Positions 19,707 through 30,330 of a stretch of 64,000 bases of DNA are shown piece by piece; the first letter of the stretch is position 1, and every line of letters starts with the position of its first letter. Made by a program: the position numbers and the translations under genes. The stretch is taken from assembly GCA_947176605.1 (NCBI GenBank), contig CAMWRH010000001.1, positions 50,598-114,597 of the forward strand, given 5' to 3'. The notes under the pieces are model-generated. The model was not told where the DNA came from. It did not search any database and saw nothing but the letters and a program-made list of their open reading frames with translations. The stretch is from an uncultured Porphyromonadaceae bacterium. GTDB taxonomy: Bacteria; Bacteroidota; Bacteroidia; Bacteroidales; Muribaculaceae.

Positions 19707-19748
19707 AACCGTACTGAATAAATCTTTAACCCTGAAATCTATACGAAT

Positions 19749-21905
19749 ATGAGGATTTACAATTCAAACGAGATCAAGAATATTGCTCTCCTGGGATCAA
19801 AAGGCTCTGGAAAAACCACACTCGCAGAGGCCATGATCTACGAGTGTGGTGTGATCAGTCGTCGCGGCACAGTAGATGCCGGCAACACAGTGTCCGACTA
19901 CTTCCCTGTGGAGAAAGAGTATGGCTATTCAGTGTTCTCCACTGTCTTCAACGCGGAATTCAACAACAAGAAGCTCAACATCATCGACTGTCCCGGAGCC
20001 GACGACTTCATCGGCAACGCCTATACCGCCCTTGGCGTGACTGACCTCGGACTAATCCTCATAGACTCAGAATATGGAGTAGAGGTGGGCACGGAAAACA
20101 TATTCCGTACCACAGCTGCCCTGAAAAAACCCGTGGTATTCGCTCTCAACCAGATGGACGGAGAAAAGGCCGACTACGACAATGTGATGGAGCAGATGTA
20201 TGACCACTTCGGCAAAAAAGTAATCCCCATACAGTATCCCCTCGAATCCGGCCCCGGTTTCCACAGCATCATCGACGTGCTTATCATGAAGAAACTGGAA
20301 TGGAAACCGGAAGGCGGAGCGCCTGTGATCTCTGAAATTCCAGCCGACCAGATGGAACGCGCCCAGGAAATGAACAAGAACCTGATCGAAGCAGCAGCTG
20401 AAAACGACGAGACGCTGATGGAAAAATTCTTCGACCAGGGGGTGTTGACCGAAGATGAGATGCGCGAAGGAATCCGCAAGGGTCTGGTCGACCGAAGCAT
20501 CTATCCTGTAGTAGTGCTCAGTGCGGCAAAAGATATGGGAGTGCGCCGATTGATGGAGTTCCTCGGCAACGTATGTCCCTTTGTTGACGAAATGCCGGCT
20601 CCCGTCACTACGGCAGGCGAAGAAGTAAAACCCAATGCCGACGGTCCTCTGTCAGTATTCTTCTTCAAGACCAGTGTCGAGCCCCATATCGGCGAAGTAA
20701 GCTACTTCAAGGTAATGAGCGGCACTCTGCGCGCCGGAGAGGATCTTGAAAATGTGTCACGCGGCGGCAAGGAGCGATTGGCGCAGATATATACGGTATG
20801 CGGACAGATCCGCAATTCAATCGACACGCTGAAAGCCGGCGACATCGGTGCGGCTGTCAAACTGAAGGATGTGCGCACCGGCAATACACTCGACCAGAAA
20901 GGGTGCGACTACCAGTTCGACTTCATCAAGTATCCGCAGCCCAAATATCAGCGTGCCATCAAACCCAAGAACGAGGCTGATGCCGAGAAACTTGCCGGCA
21001 TTCTCACCAGAATGCATGAAGAAGACCCCACATGGGTAATCGAGCAAAGCAAGGAGCTCAAACAGACCATCGTCAAAGGACAGGGCGAATTCCATCTGCG
21101 TACCCTCAAATGGAGAATCGAAAACAACGAGAAACTCCCTGTAGAATACGTAGAGTGCCGCATACCCTATCGTGAGACAATCACAAAAGCTGCCCGCGCC
21201 GATTACCGACACAAGAAACAGAGCGGCGGTTCGGGACAGTTCGGAGAGGTACACCTCATCATCGAACCCTATACCGAAGGTATGCCCGAGCCTGACACAT
21301 ACAAGTTCGGCAATCAGGAATTCAAGCTCAATGTGCGCGACAAACAGGAAATCCCGTTGGAATGGGGTGGCAAGCTTATCGTATACAACTGCATCGTAGG
21401 CGGTGCGATCGATGCCAGATTCATCCCGGCAATCGTCAAAGGGCTCATGGACCGAATGGAGCAGGGGCCGCTCACAGGCTCATACGCCCGCGATGTAAGG
21501 GTAATGATCTATGACGGCAAGATGCACCCGGTAGACTCCAACGAAATATCCTTCCGTCTTGCCGGCCGAAACGCATTCTCGGAAGCATTCCGCAATGCCA
21601 ATCCCAAGATACTTGAGCCCGTATACGATGTGGAAGTGCTGACACCCGCCGATTCTATGGGCGACGTGATGAGCGACCTCACAGGAAGAAGAGGCATCAT
21701 AATGGGCACAGAGTCTGAAAACGGCATCGAGAAGCTTAATGCGCGTGTCCCGCTGAAAGAACTCAGCAGCTACAGCACTACACTAAGCTCACTCACAGGC
21801 GGACGCAGCAGCTTCACCATGGAATTCAACAGCTATGAACTCGTGCCATCCGACGTGCAGGAGAAACTGCTGAAGGACTATGCAGCCAACCATAGTGAGG
21901 AATAA
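19749..21905 (+). CDS. elongation factor G paralogue lacking the catalytic histidine (EF-G2-like)
   Basis: The 718 aa protein has full EF-G architecture: G domain (1-270), domain II, and domains III-V, including KQSGGSGQFGEVH of domain IV. The G domain is altered. The P-loop is GSKGSGKTT (16-24) instead of AHIDAGKTT, switch I has EYGYS where EF-G has ERGIT, G3 is DCPGADDF with Ala84 where EF-G has the catalytic His of DTPGHVDF, and G4 is NQMD instead of NKMD. The His loss predicts little or no GTP hydrolysis. This agrees with the published Bacteroides thetaiotaomicron EF-G2, which supports translation without GTPase activity during carbon limitation in the gut. It is expected to act on ribosomes in translocation; the starvation role here is inferred. 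It is monocistronic, with a terminator at 21959. Confidence 0.9.
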   Translation: MRIYNSNEIKNIALLGSKGSGKTTLAEAMIYECGVISRRGTVDAGNTVSDYFPVEKEYGYSVFSTVFNAEFNNKKLNIIDCPGADDFIGNAYTALGVTDLGLILIDSEYGVEVGTENIFRTTAALKKPVVFALNQMDGEKADYDNVMEQMYDHFGKKVIPIQYPLESGPGFHSIIDVLIMKKLEWKPEGGAPVISEIPADQMERAQEMNKNLIEAAAENDETLMEKFFDQGVLTEDEMREGIRKGLVDRSIYPVVVLSAAKDMGVRRLMEFLGNVCPFVDEMPAPVTTAGEEVKPNADGPLSVFFFKTSVEPHIGEVSYFKVMSGTLRAGEDLENVSRGGKERLAQIYTVCGQIRNSIDTLKAGDIGAAVKLKDVRTGNTLDQKGCDYQFDFIKYPQPKYQRAIKPKNEADAEKLAGILTRMHEEDPTWVIEQSKELKQTIVKGQGEFHLRTLKWRIENNEKLPVEYVECRIPYRETITKAARADYRHKKQSGGSGQFGEVHLIIEPYTEGMPEPDTYKFGNQEFKLNVRDKQEIPLEWGGKLIVYNCIVGGAIDARFIPAIVKGLMDRMEQGPLTGSYARDVRVMIYDGKMHPVDSNEISFRLAGRNAFSEAFRNANPKILEPVYDVEVLTPADSMGDVMSDLTGRRGIIMGTESENGIEKLNARVPLKELSSYSTTLSSLTGGRSSFTMEFNSYELVPSDVQEKLLKDYAANHSEE

Positions 21906-21958
21906 TCCTGATTCCAAAGAATATCATACTATCTTTCAACTGACTTAACATTCTGCAA

Positions 21959-21998
21959 GGGCATGAGACTTGACACACAAGTTTCATGCCCGATTTTT
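21959..21998 (+). terminator. intrinsic terminator after the EF-G paralogue
   Basis: GGGCATGAGACTTG and CAAGTTTCATGCCC pair over 14 positions with one mismatch around a short loop, followed by GATTTTTAG. It lies 53 nt after the stop codon. Confidence 0.85.
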
Positions 21999-22039
21999 AG
22001 AAAATAAACTGTCTCATATGCCAAACATCGTCTGAAAAC

Positions 22040-22070
22040 TTGCCGCAAATGAAAAGATTGGTTATATTTG
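22040..22070 (+). promoter_or_regulatory. promoter upstream of the ftsE-like gene
   Basis: TTG (22040-22042), 20 nt spacer, TATATTTG (22063-22070), matching the Bacteroidetes consensus. The predicted transcript has a leader of about 90 nt. Confidence 0.6.
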
Positions 22071-22167
22071 CAAAGATTATGAGCACAACCGAGAATCAGT
22101 CATGGTGCCCTTGGCCCAAGCCTGATTCAAGATGCCCCTCTAACATTTAATTCATTTTTCAACCGTA

Positions 22168-22911
22168 ATGAATACCCAACAATCATCATACACAATCGAC
22201 GATGCAAAAGAGCCATCGGTAAAATCGCCGGGCATACCGGAAGCCTCCGGAGAGATTCTCGTGCGCTACCGCGGGGCTGACATTGAGCGTGCAGAGCGCC
22301 AGGTGCTCAAAAGTGTGGATTTCACACTGCATAAAGGAGAGTTCTGCTACCTTGTGGGAAGAGTGGGCAGTGGCAAATCATCACTGATGAAGACAATGTA
22401 TGCCGATGTGCCTGTAAAAAACGCCACAGAGGCCACCGTCATGGGCTTCGATCTGCTCAATCTCAGAAAATCGAAAATACCATATCTGCGGCGCAAAATA
22501 GGGATCGTATTCCAGGACTTCCAGCTTCTGCAGGACCGCTCGGTAGCCGCTAATCTCAGATTCGTACTGGAAGCCACAGGATGGAAAAAGAAATCCGAAA
22601 TCGAAGACCGGATTGAGGAAGTGCTCAAAGATGTAGGAATGGCCAACAAAAGCTACAAGATGCCTCACGAGCTAAGCGGAGGCGAACAGCAGCGAATCGT
22701 AATAGCCCGAGCATTGCTCAATAATCCGGAACTCATAATCGCCGACGAACCTACAGGCAACCTTGACCCTCAGACCGGCTATCAGATTGTCAGACTGCTA
22801 CACAGCCTGGCCGCCGCGGGACACGCCGTACTTATGGCCACTCACAATCTGCAGCTCGTGGAAGACTTCCCGGCCCGCACCGTGCGATGCACTGACAAAC
22901 GCCTTGAATAG
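22168..22911 (+). CDS. ftsE: ABC ATPase, FtsE-like cell-division protein
   Basis: The 247 aa ABC ATPase has Walker [11 protein letters not shown]-loop VFQDFQLL, signature LSGGEQQR, Walker [13 protein letters not shown] and the switch His in [24 protein letters not shown] is the FtsE-type sequence. FtsE pairs with the membrane protein FtsX and regulates peptidoglycan hydrolases at the division septum. No ftsX lies next to it here, which is common in Bacteroidetes. The N-terminal 30 residues before the ABC core are an unusual polar extension; the internal Met choices do not offer an obviously better start. Another LolD/MacB-like role cannot be excluded. Confidence 0.8.
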   Translation: MNTQQSSYTIDDAKEPSVKSPGIPEASGEILVRYRGADIERAERQVLKSVDFTLHKGEFCYLVGRVGSGKSSLMKTMYADVPVKNATEATVMGFDLLNLRKSKIPYLRRKIGIVFQDFQLLQDRSVAANLRFVLEATGWKKKSEIEDRIEEVLKDVGMANKSYKMPHELSGGEQQRIVIARALLNNPELIIADEPTGNLDPQTGYQIVRLLHSLAAAGHAVLMATHNLQLVEDFPARTVRCTDKRLE

Positions 22912-23023
22912 CAGCATCAAGGATGGAGCCGCAAGCTTCTCGCACAGAGCTACGCGCCCCGGGAGGACTTATGGATAAAAGTATGTTTGTCAACATATTT
23001 ATAAATTTTTAAATGTAAATAGT

Positions 23024-23053
23024 TTTGTATCTGCACAAAATCTAATAACTTTG
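23024..23053 (+). promoter_or_regulatory. promoter of the methylmalonyl-CoA mutase operon
   Basis: TTTG (23024-23027), 18 nt, TAACTTTG (23046-23053). It matches the Bacteroidetes -33/-7 pattern and would give a leader of about 110 nt. No cobalamin riboswitch is apparent in that leader. Confidence 0.65.
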
Positions 23054-23169
23054 TAGTGAGAAATTCTGGGACATCCCCCTATTCAGGAGTCCCGTCTCTC
23101 CCGGCTGCGACAAGGATTTCTCCGTCAATCTAATACTATACAACATCATTCTATATCAGCTATTTAATT

Positions 23170-25023
23170 ATGGCAAACAACAAAGAGAATCTGTTTGACA
23201 TGTTTCCGCCCATCTCCACCGAAGAGTGGAAGGCGAAAATCAATGTCGACCTTAAGGGCGCCGATTTCGATAAGAAATTAGTGTGGCGCACCAACGAAGG
23301 CTTCAATGTGATGCCGTTCTATCGCAAAGAAGACCTTGAGGGGCTTCCCACACTTGGCACATTGCCCGGTGAATTCCCGTACGTACGCGGTACCCGCGAC
23401 AACAACGACTGGCTCATCCGTCAGCATATCCAGGGCTCTACGGCAGCCGAAGTGCTGGCCAATGCCCGCCATGCCATCGACCGCGGCGTAGAATCAATCG
23501 GCATATGCCTCTGCGGCGACCTTAACCCGGAGCAGCTTCCCGAAATCCTCAATGGTCTCGACCTGAAGAAAATCGAAGTCAATGTAGCATGCTGTCCCAA
23601 TAAGGCAATAGAAGTGGCCGAACTTATGGTGACCGCCATCATCGCCCAGGACGCAGCCGTCGACTTCCGTGGCTCAATCGACTTCAATCCCTTCAAGCGC
23701 CTGCTCAAACGCGGCCTTGAATTCCCCGAAGACATCAAGACAGTTTCTGTCAATCTCTACAATACAGTAAAGGATGTAAAGAATCTGCGCTGCTTCGCAG
23801 TAGATTCCTACATGTTCAACAACGCCGGCGCATATATCTCCCAGGAACTCGGCTATGCTCTCGCATGGGGAGCCGAATGGCTCACTCTTCTTACCGAAGC
23901 CGGTCTTTCTGCCAATGAAGCTGCCGCACGCATCAAATTCAACATGGGCATCTCCAGCAACTACTTCATGGAGCTTGCCAAATTCCGTGCCGCACGCATG
24001 CTTTGGGCTGAAATCGCAAAAGCATATGGTGTTGAGGAAGAATGCTGCAAGATGTGGGTACATGCAGTCACATCGCAGTTCAACATGACAATCTACGATG
24101 CTCATGTAAATCTGCTCCGCTCAATGACAGAGACCATGAGTGCCGCCCTGGCAGGTGTAAACTCAATCGAGACACTTCCCTTCGACCTGCAGTTCAAGAA
24201 TCCCGATGAATTCTCGGAAAGAATAGCACGCAATCAGCAGCTCCTGCTTCGCGAAGAGTCACATCTTGACAAAGTTGTTGACCCGGCAGGCGGCAGCTAC
24301 TATATCGAAGTGCTCACCACCTCGATCGCACGCGAGGCATGGAAGGTATTCAATGACGTTGAAGACAATGGCGGATTCCTCTCGATGCTCAAGAAAGGCG
24401 ATATCCAGGCTAAAGTAAATGAGTCCGGCGTAAAACGCCATATGGACGTGGCTCGTCGCAAAGAAATCCTTCTTGGCACCAACCAGTATCCCAACTTCAA
24501 CGAGATGGCGCTCGACAAAATCCAGAAAGACGGCTGCTCGTGTGGCTGCGGTTGCGCCACTCCCGCTGACGGTGCTGTAGAATCTCTCAACTTTGACCGC
24601 GCCGCCAGCCAGTTTGAGGCACTGCGTCTTGACACCGAGCGTAGCGGTAAACGTCCGAAAGTATTCATGCTCACTATCGGCAATCTCGCAATGCGTCTTG
24701 CCAGGGCACAGTTCTCTGCCAACTTCTTCGGATGCGCCGGATATGAAATCATTGACAATATCGGCTTCAACTCCGTTCAGGAGGGTATCGATGCCGCTAT
24801 GGAGAAGGGTGCCGATGTGGTAGTGCTCTGTTCAAGCGATGACGAATATGCCACATTCGCTCCCGAAGCATTCAAGGCACTCGACGGCCGCGCCGAATTT
24901 GTAGTAGCCGGCGCCCCGGCATGCATGGAGGAACTCAAAGCCCAGGGCATCGAGAACTTTATCCACGTGCGCGTCAATGTACTCGACACACTTATCGGCT
25001 TTAACGCTAAACTCCTCAAATAA
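23170..25023 (+). CDS. mutA: methylmalonyl-CoA mutase small (beta) subunit
   Basis: The 617 aa protein matches the non-catalytic small subunit of heterodimeric methylmalonyl-CoA mutase. It has the TIM-barrel domain (about 1-440; [46 protein letters not shown]) and a degenerate C-terminal B12-fold domain (about 490-617) without the DxHxxG motif, as expected. Between the domains lies a short cysteine-rich stretch, CSCGCGC, unusual for a linker. Together with the large subunit it interconverts succinyl-CoA and methylmalonyl-CoA on the way to propionate. The large-subunit gene follows after 10 nt. Confidence 0.95.
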   Translation: MANNKENLFDMFPPISTEEWKAKINVDLKGADFDKKLVWRTNEGFNVMPFYRKEDLEGLPTLGTLPGEFPYVRGTRDNNDWLIRQHIQGSTAAEVLANARHAIDRGVESIGICLCGDLNPEQLPEILNGLDLKKIEVNVACCPNKAIEVAELMVTAIIAQDAAVDFRGSIDFNPFKRLLKRGLEFPEDIKTVSVNLYNTVKDVKNLRCFAVDSYMFNNAGAYISQELGYALAWGAEWLTLLTEAGLSANEAAARIKFNMGISSNYFMELAKFRAARMLWAEIAKAYGVEEECCKMWVHAVTSQFNMTIYDAHVNLLRSMTETMSAALAGVNSIETLPFDLQFKNPDEFSERIARNQQLLLREESHLDKVVDPAGGSYYIEVLTTSIAREAWKVFNDVEDNGGFLSMLKKGDIQAKVNESGVKRHMDVARRKEILLGTNQYPNFNEMALDKIQKDGCSCGCGCATPADGAVESLNFDRAASQFEALRLDTERSGKRPKVFMLTIGNLAMRLARAQFSANFFGCAGYEIIDNIGFNSVQEGIDAAMEKGADVVVLCSSDDEYATFAPEAFKALDGRAEFVVAGAPACMEELKAQGIENFIHVRVNVLDTLIGFNAKLLK

Positions 25024-25033
25024 CCGCGAACCA

Positions 25034-27178
25034 ATGAGACCGAATTTCAAAGAAATCGATATAAACAACATCACAGCTCCCGCCGCCCATCCCGCAGTGA
25101 AAGGGGAGGAGTGGCTCACTGCCGAGCTGATTCCCGTAAAATCAATCTACACCAAAGAGGACCTCGAAGGACTTCAGCATCTCGACTATGCTGCCGGACT
25201 GCCCCCCTTCCTGCGTGGCCCGTACAGCGGCATGTATCCCATGCGCCCCTGGACTATCCGTCAGTATGCCGGATTCTCTACCGCAGCGGAGTCAAACGCG
25301 TTCTATCGCCGCAACCTTGCATCCGGTCAGAAAGGTCTTTCGGTGGCATTCGACCTGCCGACTCACCGTGGCTATGATGCCGATCACGAGCGCGTGGTAG
25401 GTGACGTAGGTAAGGCCGGTGTATCCATCTGCTCGCTCGAAGACATGAAGGTGCTCTTCGACGGCATCCCCTTGAACAAGATGTCGGTGTCAATGACCAT
25501 GAACGGCGCTGTGCTTCCCGTGCTTGCATTCTACATCAATGCAGGTCTCGAACAGGGAGCAAAGCTTGATGAGATGGCCGGCACTATCCAGAACGACATC
25601 CTCAAGGAGTTCATGGTGCGTAACACCTATATCTATCCGCCGGCATTCTCAATGAAGATTATTGCCGACATCTTCGAATACACATCGAAGAACATGCCCA
25701 AATTCAACTCGATCTCAATCTCCGGCTATCACATGCAGGAGGCCGGCGCTACTGCCGACATCGAGCTGGCTTACACTCTTGCCGACGGTCTGGAGTACCT
25801 CCGCGCCGGCGTGAACGCAGGCATGGATATCGATACCTTCGCACCGCGCCTGTCATTCTTCTGGGGCATTTCGATGAATTACTTCATGGAAATCGCAAAA
25901 ATGCGTGCCGCACGTATGCTTTGGGCACGCATCGTGAAGCAGTTCAACCCCAAGAATCCGAAATCGCTTGCCCTCCGTACGCACTCGCAGACATCAGGCT
26001 GGAGTCTCACGGAGCAGGATCCCTTCAACAATGTCGGCCGCACATGCGTAGAAGCAATGGGTGCGGTGCTGGGCCACACACAGTCGCTCCACACCAATGC
26101 ACTCGACGAGGCTATCGCACTTCCTACCGACTTCTCGGCACGTATCGCCCGCAACACACAGATCTATATCCAGGAAGAGACCTACGTGACCAAGCAGGTC
26201 GATCCCTGGGCAGGCTCATACTACGTTGAAGCGCTCACTGATGAAATCGCTCGCAAAGCATGGGCCCATATCGAGGAAATCGAGAAACTGGGAGGCATGG
26301 CCAAGGCCATCGAGACAGGCTTGCCCAAGCTCAAGATCGAGGAAGCGGCCGCCCGCACACAGGCCCGTATCGACTCAGGCAAACAGACTATCGTGGGTAT
26401 CAACAAATACCGCCTCGAGCACGAAGACCCCATCGATATCCTTGAGGTCGACAATACTGAAGTGCGTAAAGAACAGTGTGCCCGCCTCGAAGAGCTCCGC
26501 AAGGACCGCGATGAGGAAGCCGTGAAGAAAGCTCTTGAGGCTATCACGGAGGCCGTAAAGGATCCCTCTAAGGGCAACCTTCTTGACCTCGCCGTTAAAG
26601 CGGCCGGAGTCCGCGCCTCATTGGGCGAGATTTCCGATGCCTGCGAAGCTGTGGTAGGTCGTTATAAAGCTGTAATCAAAACCATTTCCGGCGTGTATTC
26701 AAGTGAAGAAAAGGGTGATCCCGAATTCGAGGAAGCCCGCAAGGCAGTGGCTGATTTCGCAAAACGCGAAGGCCGCCAGCCCCGTATCATGATTGCCAAA
26801 ATGGGTCAGGACGGTCACGACCGCGGTGCAAAGGTCGTAGCTACCGGTTATGCCGACTGCGGTTACGACGTCGACATGGGTCCGCTCTTCCAGACTCCGG
26901 CTGAAGCTGCCCGTCAGGCAGTGGAGAACGACGTGCATATCCTTGGCGTAAGCTCTCTGGCCGCTGGCCACAAGACGCTCATCCCGCAGGTGATCGAAGA
27001 GCTCCGCAAGCTTGGCCGCGAGGATATCCTCGTCACAGCAGGCGGTGTGATTCCCGCTCAGGATTACGACTTCCTCTACAAAGCCGGAGTGGCAGCCATC
27101 TTTGGCCCCGGCACCCGCATCCCCCGCTCGGCTATTGAAATGATACGCCTGCTCAATGAGCAGCGTGCCGCCGAATAA
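25034..27178 (+). CDS. mutB: methylmalonyl-CoA mutase large (alpha) subunit
   Basis: The listed ORF opens at 24977 inside mutA; the start at 25034 ([10 protein letters not shown]), 10 nt after the mutA stop, gives 714 aa, the family's usual length. The catalytic barrel carries [27 protein letters not shown] and [16 protein letters not shown]. The C-terminal B12 domain has GQDGHDRG, the DxHxxG motif that places a His under cobalt. It catalyses the adenosylcobalamin-dependent rearrangement of succinyl-CoA and methylmalonyl-CoA in the cytoplasm. The organism therefore needs cobalamin uptake or synthesis, which is not encoded in this window. Confidence 0.97.
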   Translation: MRPNFKEIDINNITAPAAHPAVKGEEWLTAELIPVKSIYTKEDLEGLQHLDYAAGLPPFLRGPYSGMYPMRPWTIRQYAGFSTAAESNAFYRRNLASGQKGLSVAFDLPTHRGYDADHERVVGDVGKAGVSICSLEDMKVLFDGIPLNKMSVSMTMNGAVLPVLAFYINAGLEQGAKLDEMAGTIQNDILKEFMVRNTYIYPPAFSMKIIADIFEYTSKNMPKFNSISISGYHMQEAGATADIELAYTLADGLEYLRAGVNAGMDIDTFAPRLSFFWGISMNYFMEIAKMRAARMLWARIVKQFNPKNPKSLALRTHSQTSGWSLTEQDPFNNVGRTCVEAMGAVLGHTQSLHTNALDEAIALPTDFSARIARNTQIYIQEETYVTKQVDPWAGSYYVEALTDEIARKAWAHIEEIEKLGGMAKAIETGLPKLKIEEAAARTQARIDSGKQTIVGINKYRLEHEDPIDILEVDNTEVRKEQCARLEELRKDRDEEAVKKALEAITEAVKDPSKGNLLDLAVKAAGVRASLGEISDACEAVVGRYKAVIKTISGVYSSEEKGDPEFEEARKAVADFAKREGRQPRIMIAKMGQDGHDRGAKVVATGYADCGYDVDMGPLFQTPAEAARQAVENDVHILGVSSLAAGHKTLIPQVIEELRKLGREDILVTAGGVIPAQDYDFLYKAGVAAIFGPGTRIPRSAIEMIRLLNEQRAAE

Positions 27179-27208
27179 CAGGCTGATACCTATACATTTA
27201 ACCTCAAT

Positions 27209-27251
27209 AATCCGGGACTGTGGCGACAACATCGCGTCACAGCCCCGGATT
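27209..27251 (+). terminator. strong hairpin after mutB
   Basis: AATCCGGGACTGTG pairs with CACAGCCCCGGATT over 14 positions with one mismatch. There is no T-run on the plus side, so it may be an mRNA-stabilising or processing stem instead of a true terminator. It ends 25 nt before the next start codon. Confidence 0.5.
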
Positions 27252-27276
27252 CACGCACAATAAGGATTTATCGTTT

Positions 27277-28047
27277 ATGACCGATTACAACCACTCATCA
27301 CCCGATGAATATGACCTGGATACGGAAGATGTCTTTACAGGCGACAATGATTCCGGATATCCCCGATACACTCCCGATCCTGATTCCTATTCAATAGAAG
27401 ATGATGACGATCAGCAGGACTTCAATGACATGACGGATGATGATGTTGTTGATGCAGATACGGACTCCGAAGCCACGCCTGATGATGAAGTGGCCCATAG
27501 TCAGACTGCTGCGTGGCGTCAGATGCTTGGCATAATGATCAATCCTGTGGAAGGATGGAAAAGCATCCGCCGGACTCGCCGCCCCGTCGACGGTGTAGCC
27601 AAAGACTGCTTCTATCCACTGATAGCCATCGCTTCTGCTTCATGCTATCTTGAATGTCTGTGGAACAGGAGTATCTCGATCAATCAGGCCACCATAGAGG
27701 CAATCACTGTCTTTTCGGCTTTCTTTTTCGGTAATTTCCTGATTCTGATGCTAATCAGATTCCTTTTCCCCGGTAGTCTCAAGGAGATTGCCGATTCGGA
27801 TTACTGCAAGACATACGTGATGTACAACCTTTCGACCCTCGCTCTGTTCTATATCGCATACGAAGCATTTCCGATGGTAAAACCGGTGCTGGTATTCCTG
27901 CCGTTATGGACCATTTACCTGACGCTGCGTGGAGCGCGGTTCTTTATGTTTCCGCAGGAAAAAAGGAGTCTGCTCAACACCCTGCTGTGCATCTTTGTCC
28001 TGGGAGCCCCGATCCTGGTATACTGGATAATGGGGATTTTTCTCTAA
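27277..28047 (+). CDS. Yip1-like multi-pass membrane protein with acidic N terminus
   Basis: The listed ORF begins at 27220 inside the hairpin; the ATG at 27277 ([13 protein letters not shown]) is preferred, giving 256 aa. Residues 1-85 are strongly acidic and low in complexity. Residues about 90-256 contain [19 protein letters not shown] followed by about five hydrophobic segments, as in Bacteroidetes Yip1-domain proteins (an integral-membrane family without a known bacterial function). It is followed 14 nt later by smpB and then by a U32 gene, so it may share their transcript. Function unknown. Confidence 0.7.
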   Translation: MTDYNHSSPDEYDLDTEDVFTGDNDSGYPRYTPDPDSYSIEDDDDQQDFNDMTDDDVVDADTDSEATPDDEVAHSQTAAWRQMLGIMINPVEGWKSIRRTRRPVDGVAKDCFYPLIAIASASCYLECLWNRSISINQATIEAITVFSAFFFGNFLILMLIRFLFPGSLKEIADSDYCKTYVMYNLSTLALFYIAYEAFPMVKPVLVFLPLWTIYLTLRGARFFMFPQEKRSLLNTLLCIFVLGAPILVYWIMGIFL

Positions 28048-28061
28048 ATTCATTGACTGTG

Positions 28062-28514
28062 ATGAAACAAAATCAGATAAATATCAAAAACAAGCGTGCG
28101 CATTTCGACTACGAGATTGGCGATACGTTCACAGCCGGTATCGTGCTTACCGGCACTGAAATCAAATCCATACGCGACAGCAAAGCATCTTTGGCCGACT
28201 CCTACTGTATTGTGGAAAATGGTGAAGTCTGGGTAAAAGGGATGCATATTGCAGAGTACTTTTTCGGCTCATACAACAATCACTCCACCCGACGTGACAG
28301 GAAGCTTCTGCTCAGCAAGAAGGAGATTGCCAAAATATCAAAAGCCACGGACGACAAGGGGTTCACGATTGTGCCAATACGAATGTTCATCTCCGACCGG
28401 GGTTATGCCAAACTCGTAATAGGGATAGGGCGGGGCAAAAAGCAATACGACAAGCGCCAGTCCATCCGGGAGCGTGACGACAAGCGGATGCTCGACAGGA
28501 TGATGAAAAAATAA
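28062..28514 (+). CDS. smpB: SsrA-binding protein SmpB
   Basis: The listed ORF starts far upstream at 27906 in another frame of the previous gene. The start at 28062 ([21 protein letters not shown]) gives 150 aa, the usual SmpB size. Conserved segments are [29 protein letters not shown] and the basic tail [17 protein letters not shown]. SmpB binds tmRNA and brings it to stalled ribosomes for trans-translation. The tmRNA gene is not seen in this window. Confidence 0.96.
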   Translation: MKQNQINIKNKRAHFDYEIGDTFTAGIVLTGTEIKSIRDSKASLADSYCIVENGEVWVKGMHIAEYFFGSYNNHSTRRDRKLLLSKKEIAKISKATDDKGFTIVPIRMFISDRGYAKLVIGIGRGKKQYDKRQSIRERDDKRMLDRMMKK

Positions 28515-28530
28515 ATCACAGAAATAGTCA

Positions 28531-30327
28531 ATGACACCCCGCAAGATTGAATTGCTCGCACCGGCAGCCAATGCCGATATCGCCATACAGGCAATCCTGC
28601 ATGGCGCGGATGCCGTATACATCGGCCCTTCCTCATTCGGCGCACGCAAGAACGCAGCCAATTCCATTGAAGAAATTAAAAGGGTGGTGGATTTCGCACA
28701 CCCTTTTAGGGTTAAGGTTTATGCGACGGTTAATACAATCGTGTATGATGATGAAATATCAGCCGTAGAACGACTCGTAAGGGATTTGTATATGATTGGT
28801 GTCGATGCTGTGATTGTGCAGGACATGGGGCTATTGCGTATGGATCTTCCCCCGATACAGCTGCATGCCTCGACCCAATGCGATACAAGAGATGCAGCAA
28901 AAGCACGCTTCCTTCAGGAAGCCGGATTCTCCCAGATTGTACTTGCCCGGGAACTCTCCATACCGGAGATAGCTGAGATATGCCGTAATGTCACGGTCCC
29001 GGTAGAGACATTCGTCCATGGCGCGCTCTGTGTCTCATATTCCGGATGCTGCCACGCCTCACAAGCCACGATGGGCCGGAGTGCCAACCGTGGAGAGTGC
29101 GCCCAGATATGCCGTCTTCCCTTTACACTTAAGGATGCTGACGGCAAGACACTTGCTACCGACCGACATCTGCTGTCGCTGAAAGACTTCAATGCATCCC
29201 AACGACTCGGCCAACTTCTTGAAGCCGGAGTATCATCATTCAAGATTGAAGGGAGGCTGAAAGATGCTTCATATGTGAAAAACATCGTGGCATACTATCG
29301 GCAATGTCTTGACAGAATTATCGATAGTTCGGACGGTCGATATATCAGAAGCTCTTGCGGCATAAGTGAGGTGACATTCACTCCGGATCCTGCAAAAAGC
29401 TTCAATCGCGGATTTACACATTATTTTCTCGACACATCCCGCCCTTCCGACATCTCATCTCCGCTTACTCCTAAATCAATGGGAGAAGTCATCAATCATA
29501 TCTCACAGCTTAACAACGGGGATGGGATAAGCTATTTTGACGCCCGGAATGAATACAAGGGGCTTATCGTGAACCGGATTGACCACGGACGGATCATATC
29601 CAACCGCCCGGTCGCAATCCCGAAGGGGACCATAATCCACCGCACCCTTGACGTGCAATGGGAGAAGACAATGAATAAGAATACGGCCCGGCGCACCATG
29701 TGGCTTGACGTGCACATCACGCCTCACAGTCTTCAGGCCCGCGATGAACGTGGTGTGGAAATAACCGTCCCTCTCAATGCCGACTGTCAGCCTGCCGTCA
29801 GGCCGCAGGATTTACGTGGCAGTTTCGATAGATTCGGCAATACAGTCTACCGCCTGCGCAATTTCAGCACATCCTTTACCTCTGACACATTTATCCCGGC
29901 ATCCCAATTGGCCGATGCCCGCAGACGCATGACGGAAGCCCTGGCATTAGCTGCAGAGAGCACCTACCCCTATGCGCTGAGAGACGTCGAACACAAGGAT
30001 TTTCCATTTCCCACAGATAAGCTCGACTTCCATTACAACGTTGCCAACCGCCTTGCCCGAAGATTCTATACCGATCACGGATGTAAAAGCATACAGGATG
30101 CCCTCGAATTGGAGTCCGGTAAAGGCAATATCCGAGAATCTCAGCCTAAACAGGAAATTTCCGTAATGACCACCAGACATTGCATATTGCGCGAGATGGG
30201 ATGCTGTCTAAAGGAATCATCTCATCAGAAACACAGTTTCAGAATGCCGCTTTCCATCCATTCGGGCAATCGGCATTTCAGGTTGTCATTCGACTGTAAG
30301 CGCTGCGAAATGCATCTATGGAAGTGA
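28531..30327 (+). CDS. peptidase U32 family protein, RlhA-like rRNA hydroxylation factor
   Basis: The 598 aa protein begins IELLAPAANADIAIQAILHGADAVYIGPSSFGAR and has the U32 signature ETFVHGALCVSYSGCCHASQ followed by GRSANRGECAQICR. The C-terminal third resembles DUF3656 (WEKTMNKNTARRTMWLDVHI) and ends with a cysteine-rich tail (ILREMGCC, DCKRCEMHLWK) that may bind iron-sulfur. This domain order is that of E. coli RlhA (YdcP), which is needed for hydroxylation of 23S rRNA C2501; most U32 proteins are not real peptidases. It lies 16 nt after smpB, so both translation-related genes are probably cotranscribed. It ends 3 nt from a convergent gene with no terminator between. Confidence 0.85.
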   Translation: MTPRKIELLAPAANADIAIQAILHGADAVYIGPSSFGARKNAANSIEEIKRVVDFAHPFRVKVYATVNTIVYDDEISAVERLVRDLYMIGVDAVIVQDMGLLRMDLPPIQLHASTQCDTRDAAKARFLQEAGFSQIVLARELSIPEIAEICRNVTVPVETFVHGALCVSYSGCCHASQATMGRSANRGECAQICRLPFTLKDADGKTLATDRHLLSLKDFNASQRLGQLLEAGVSSFKIEGRLKDASYVKNIVAYYRQCLDRIIDSSDGRYIRSSCGISEVTFTPDPAKSFNRGFTHYFLDTSRPSDISSPLTPKSMGEVINHISQLNNGDGISYFDARNEYKGLIVNRIDHGRIISNRPVAIPKGTIIHRTLDVQWEKTMNKNTARRTMWLDVHITPHSLQARDERGVEITVPLNADCQPAVRPQDLRGSFDRFGNTVYRLRNFSTSFTSDTFIPASQLADARRRMTEALALAAESTYPYALRDVEHKDFPFPTDKLDFHYNVANRLARRFYTDHGCKSIQDALELESGKGNIRESQPKQEISVMTTRHCILREMGCCLKESSHQKHSFRMPLSIHSGNRHFRLSFDCKRCEMHLWK

Positions 30328-30330
30328 GAT

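Larger units (their letters stand above)
19268..19748. other. 481-bp divergent intergenic region, efflux operon and EF-G paralogue
   Basis: No convincing gene. It holds a 15-bp perfect palindrome TTCCACTGAGTGGAA (19356-19370), a hairpin GATGTTGT/ACAACATC (about 19572-19599), and a 60-nt element closed by ATTCCAAA/TTTGGAAT (19647-19706) ahead of the EF-G paralogue. The overlapping ORFs of 66 and 74 codons on opposite strands look random in composition. Confidence 0.6.

Noticed and set aside
22079-22150. short ORF (MSTTENQSWCPW...) ahead of ftsE
   Set aside because: Starts within a few bases of the predicted transcription start, is about 23 codons long, and lacks any supporting feature.
22912-23169. 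possible cobalamin riboswitch before mutA
   Set aside because: The leader after the promoter is only about 110 nt, and no B12-box-like conserved segment was found.
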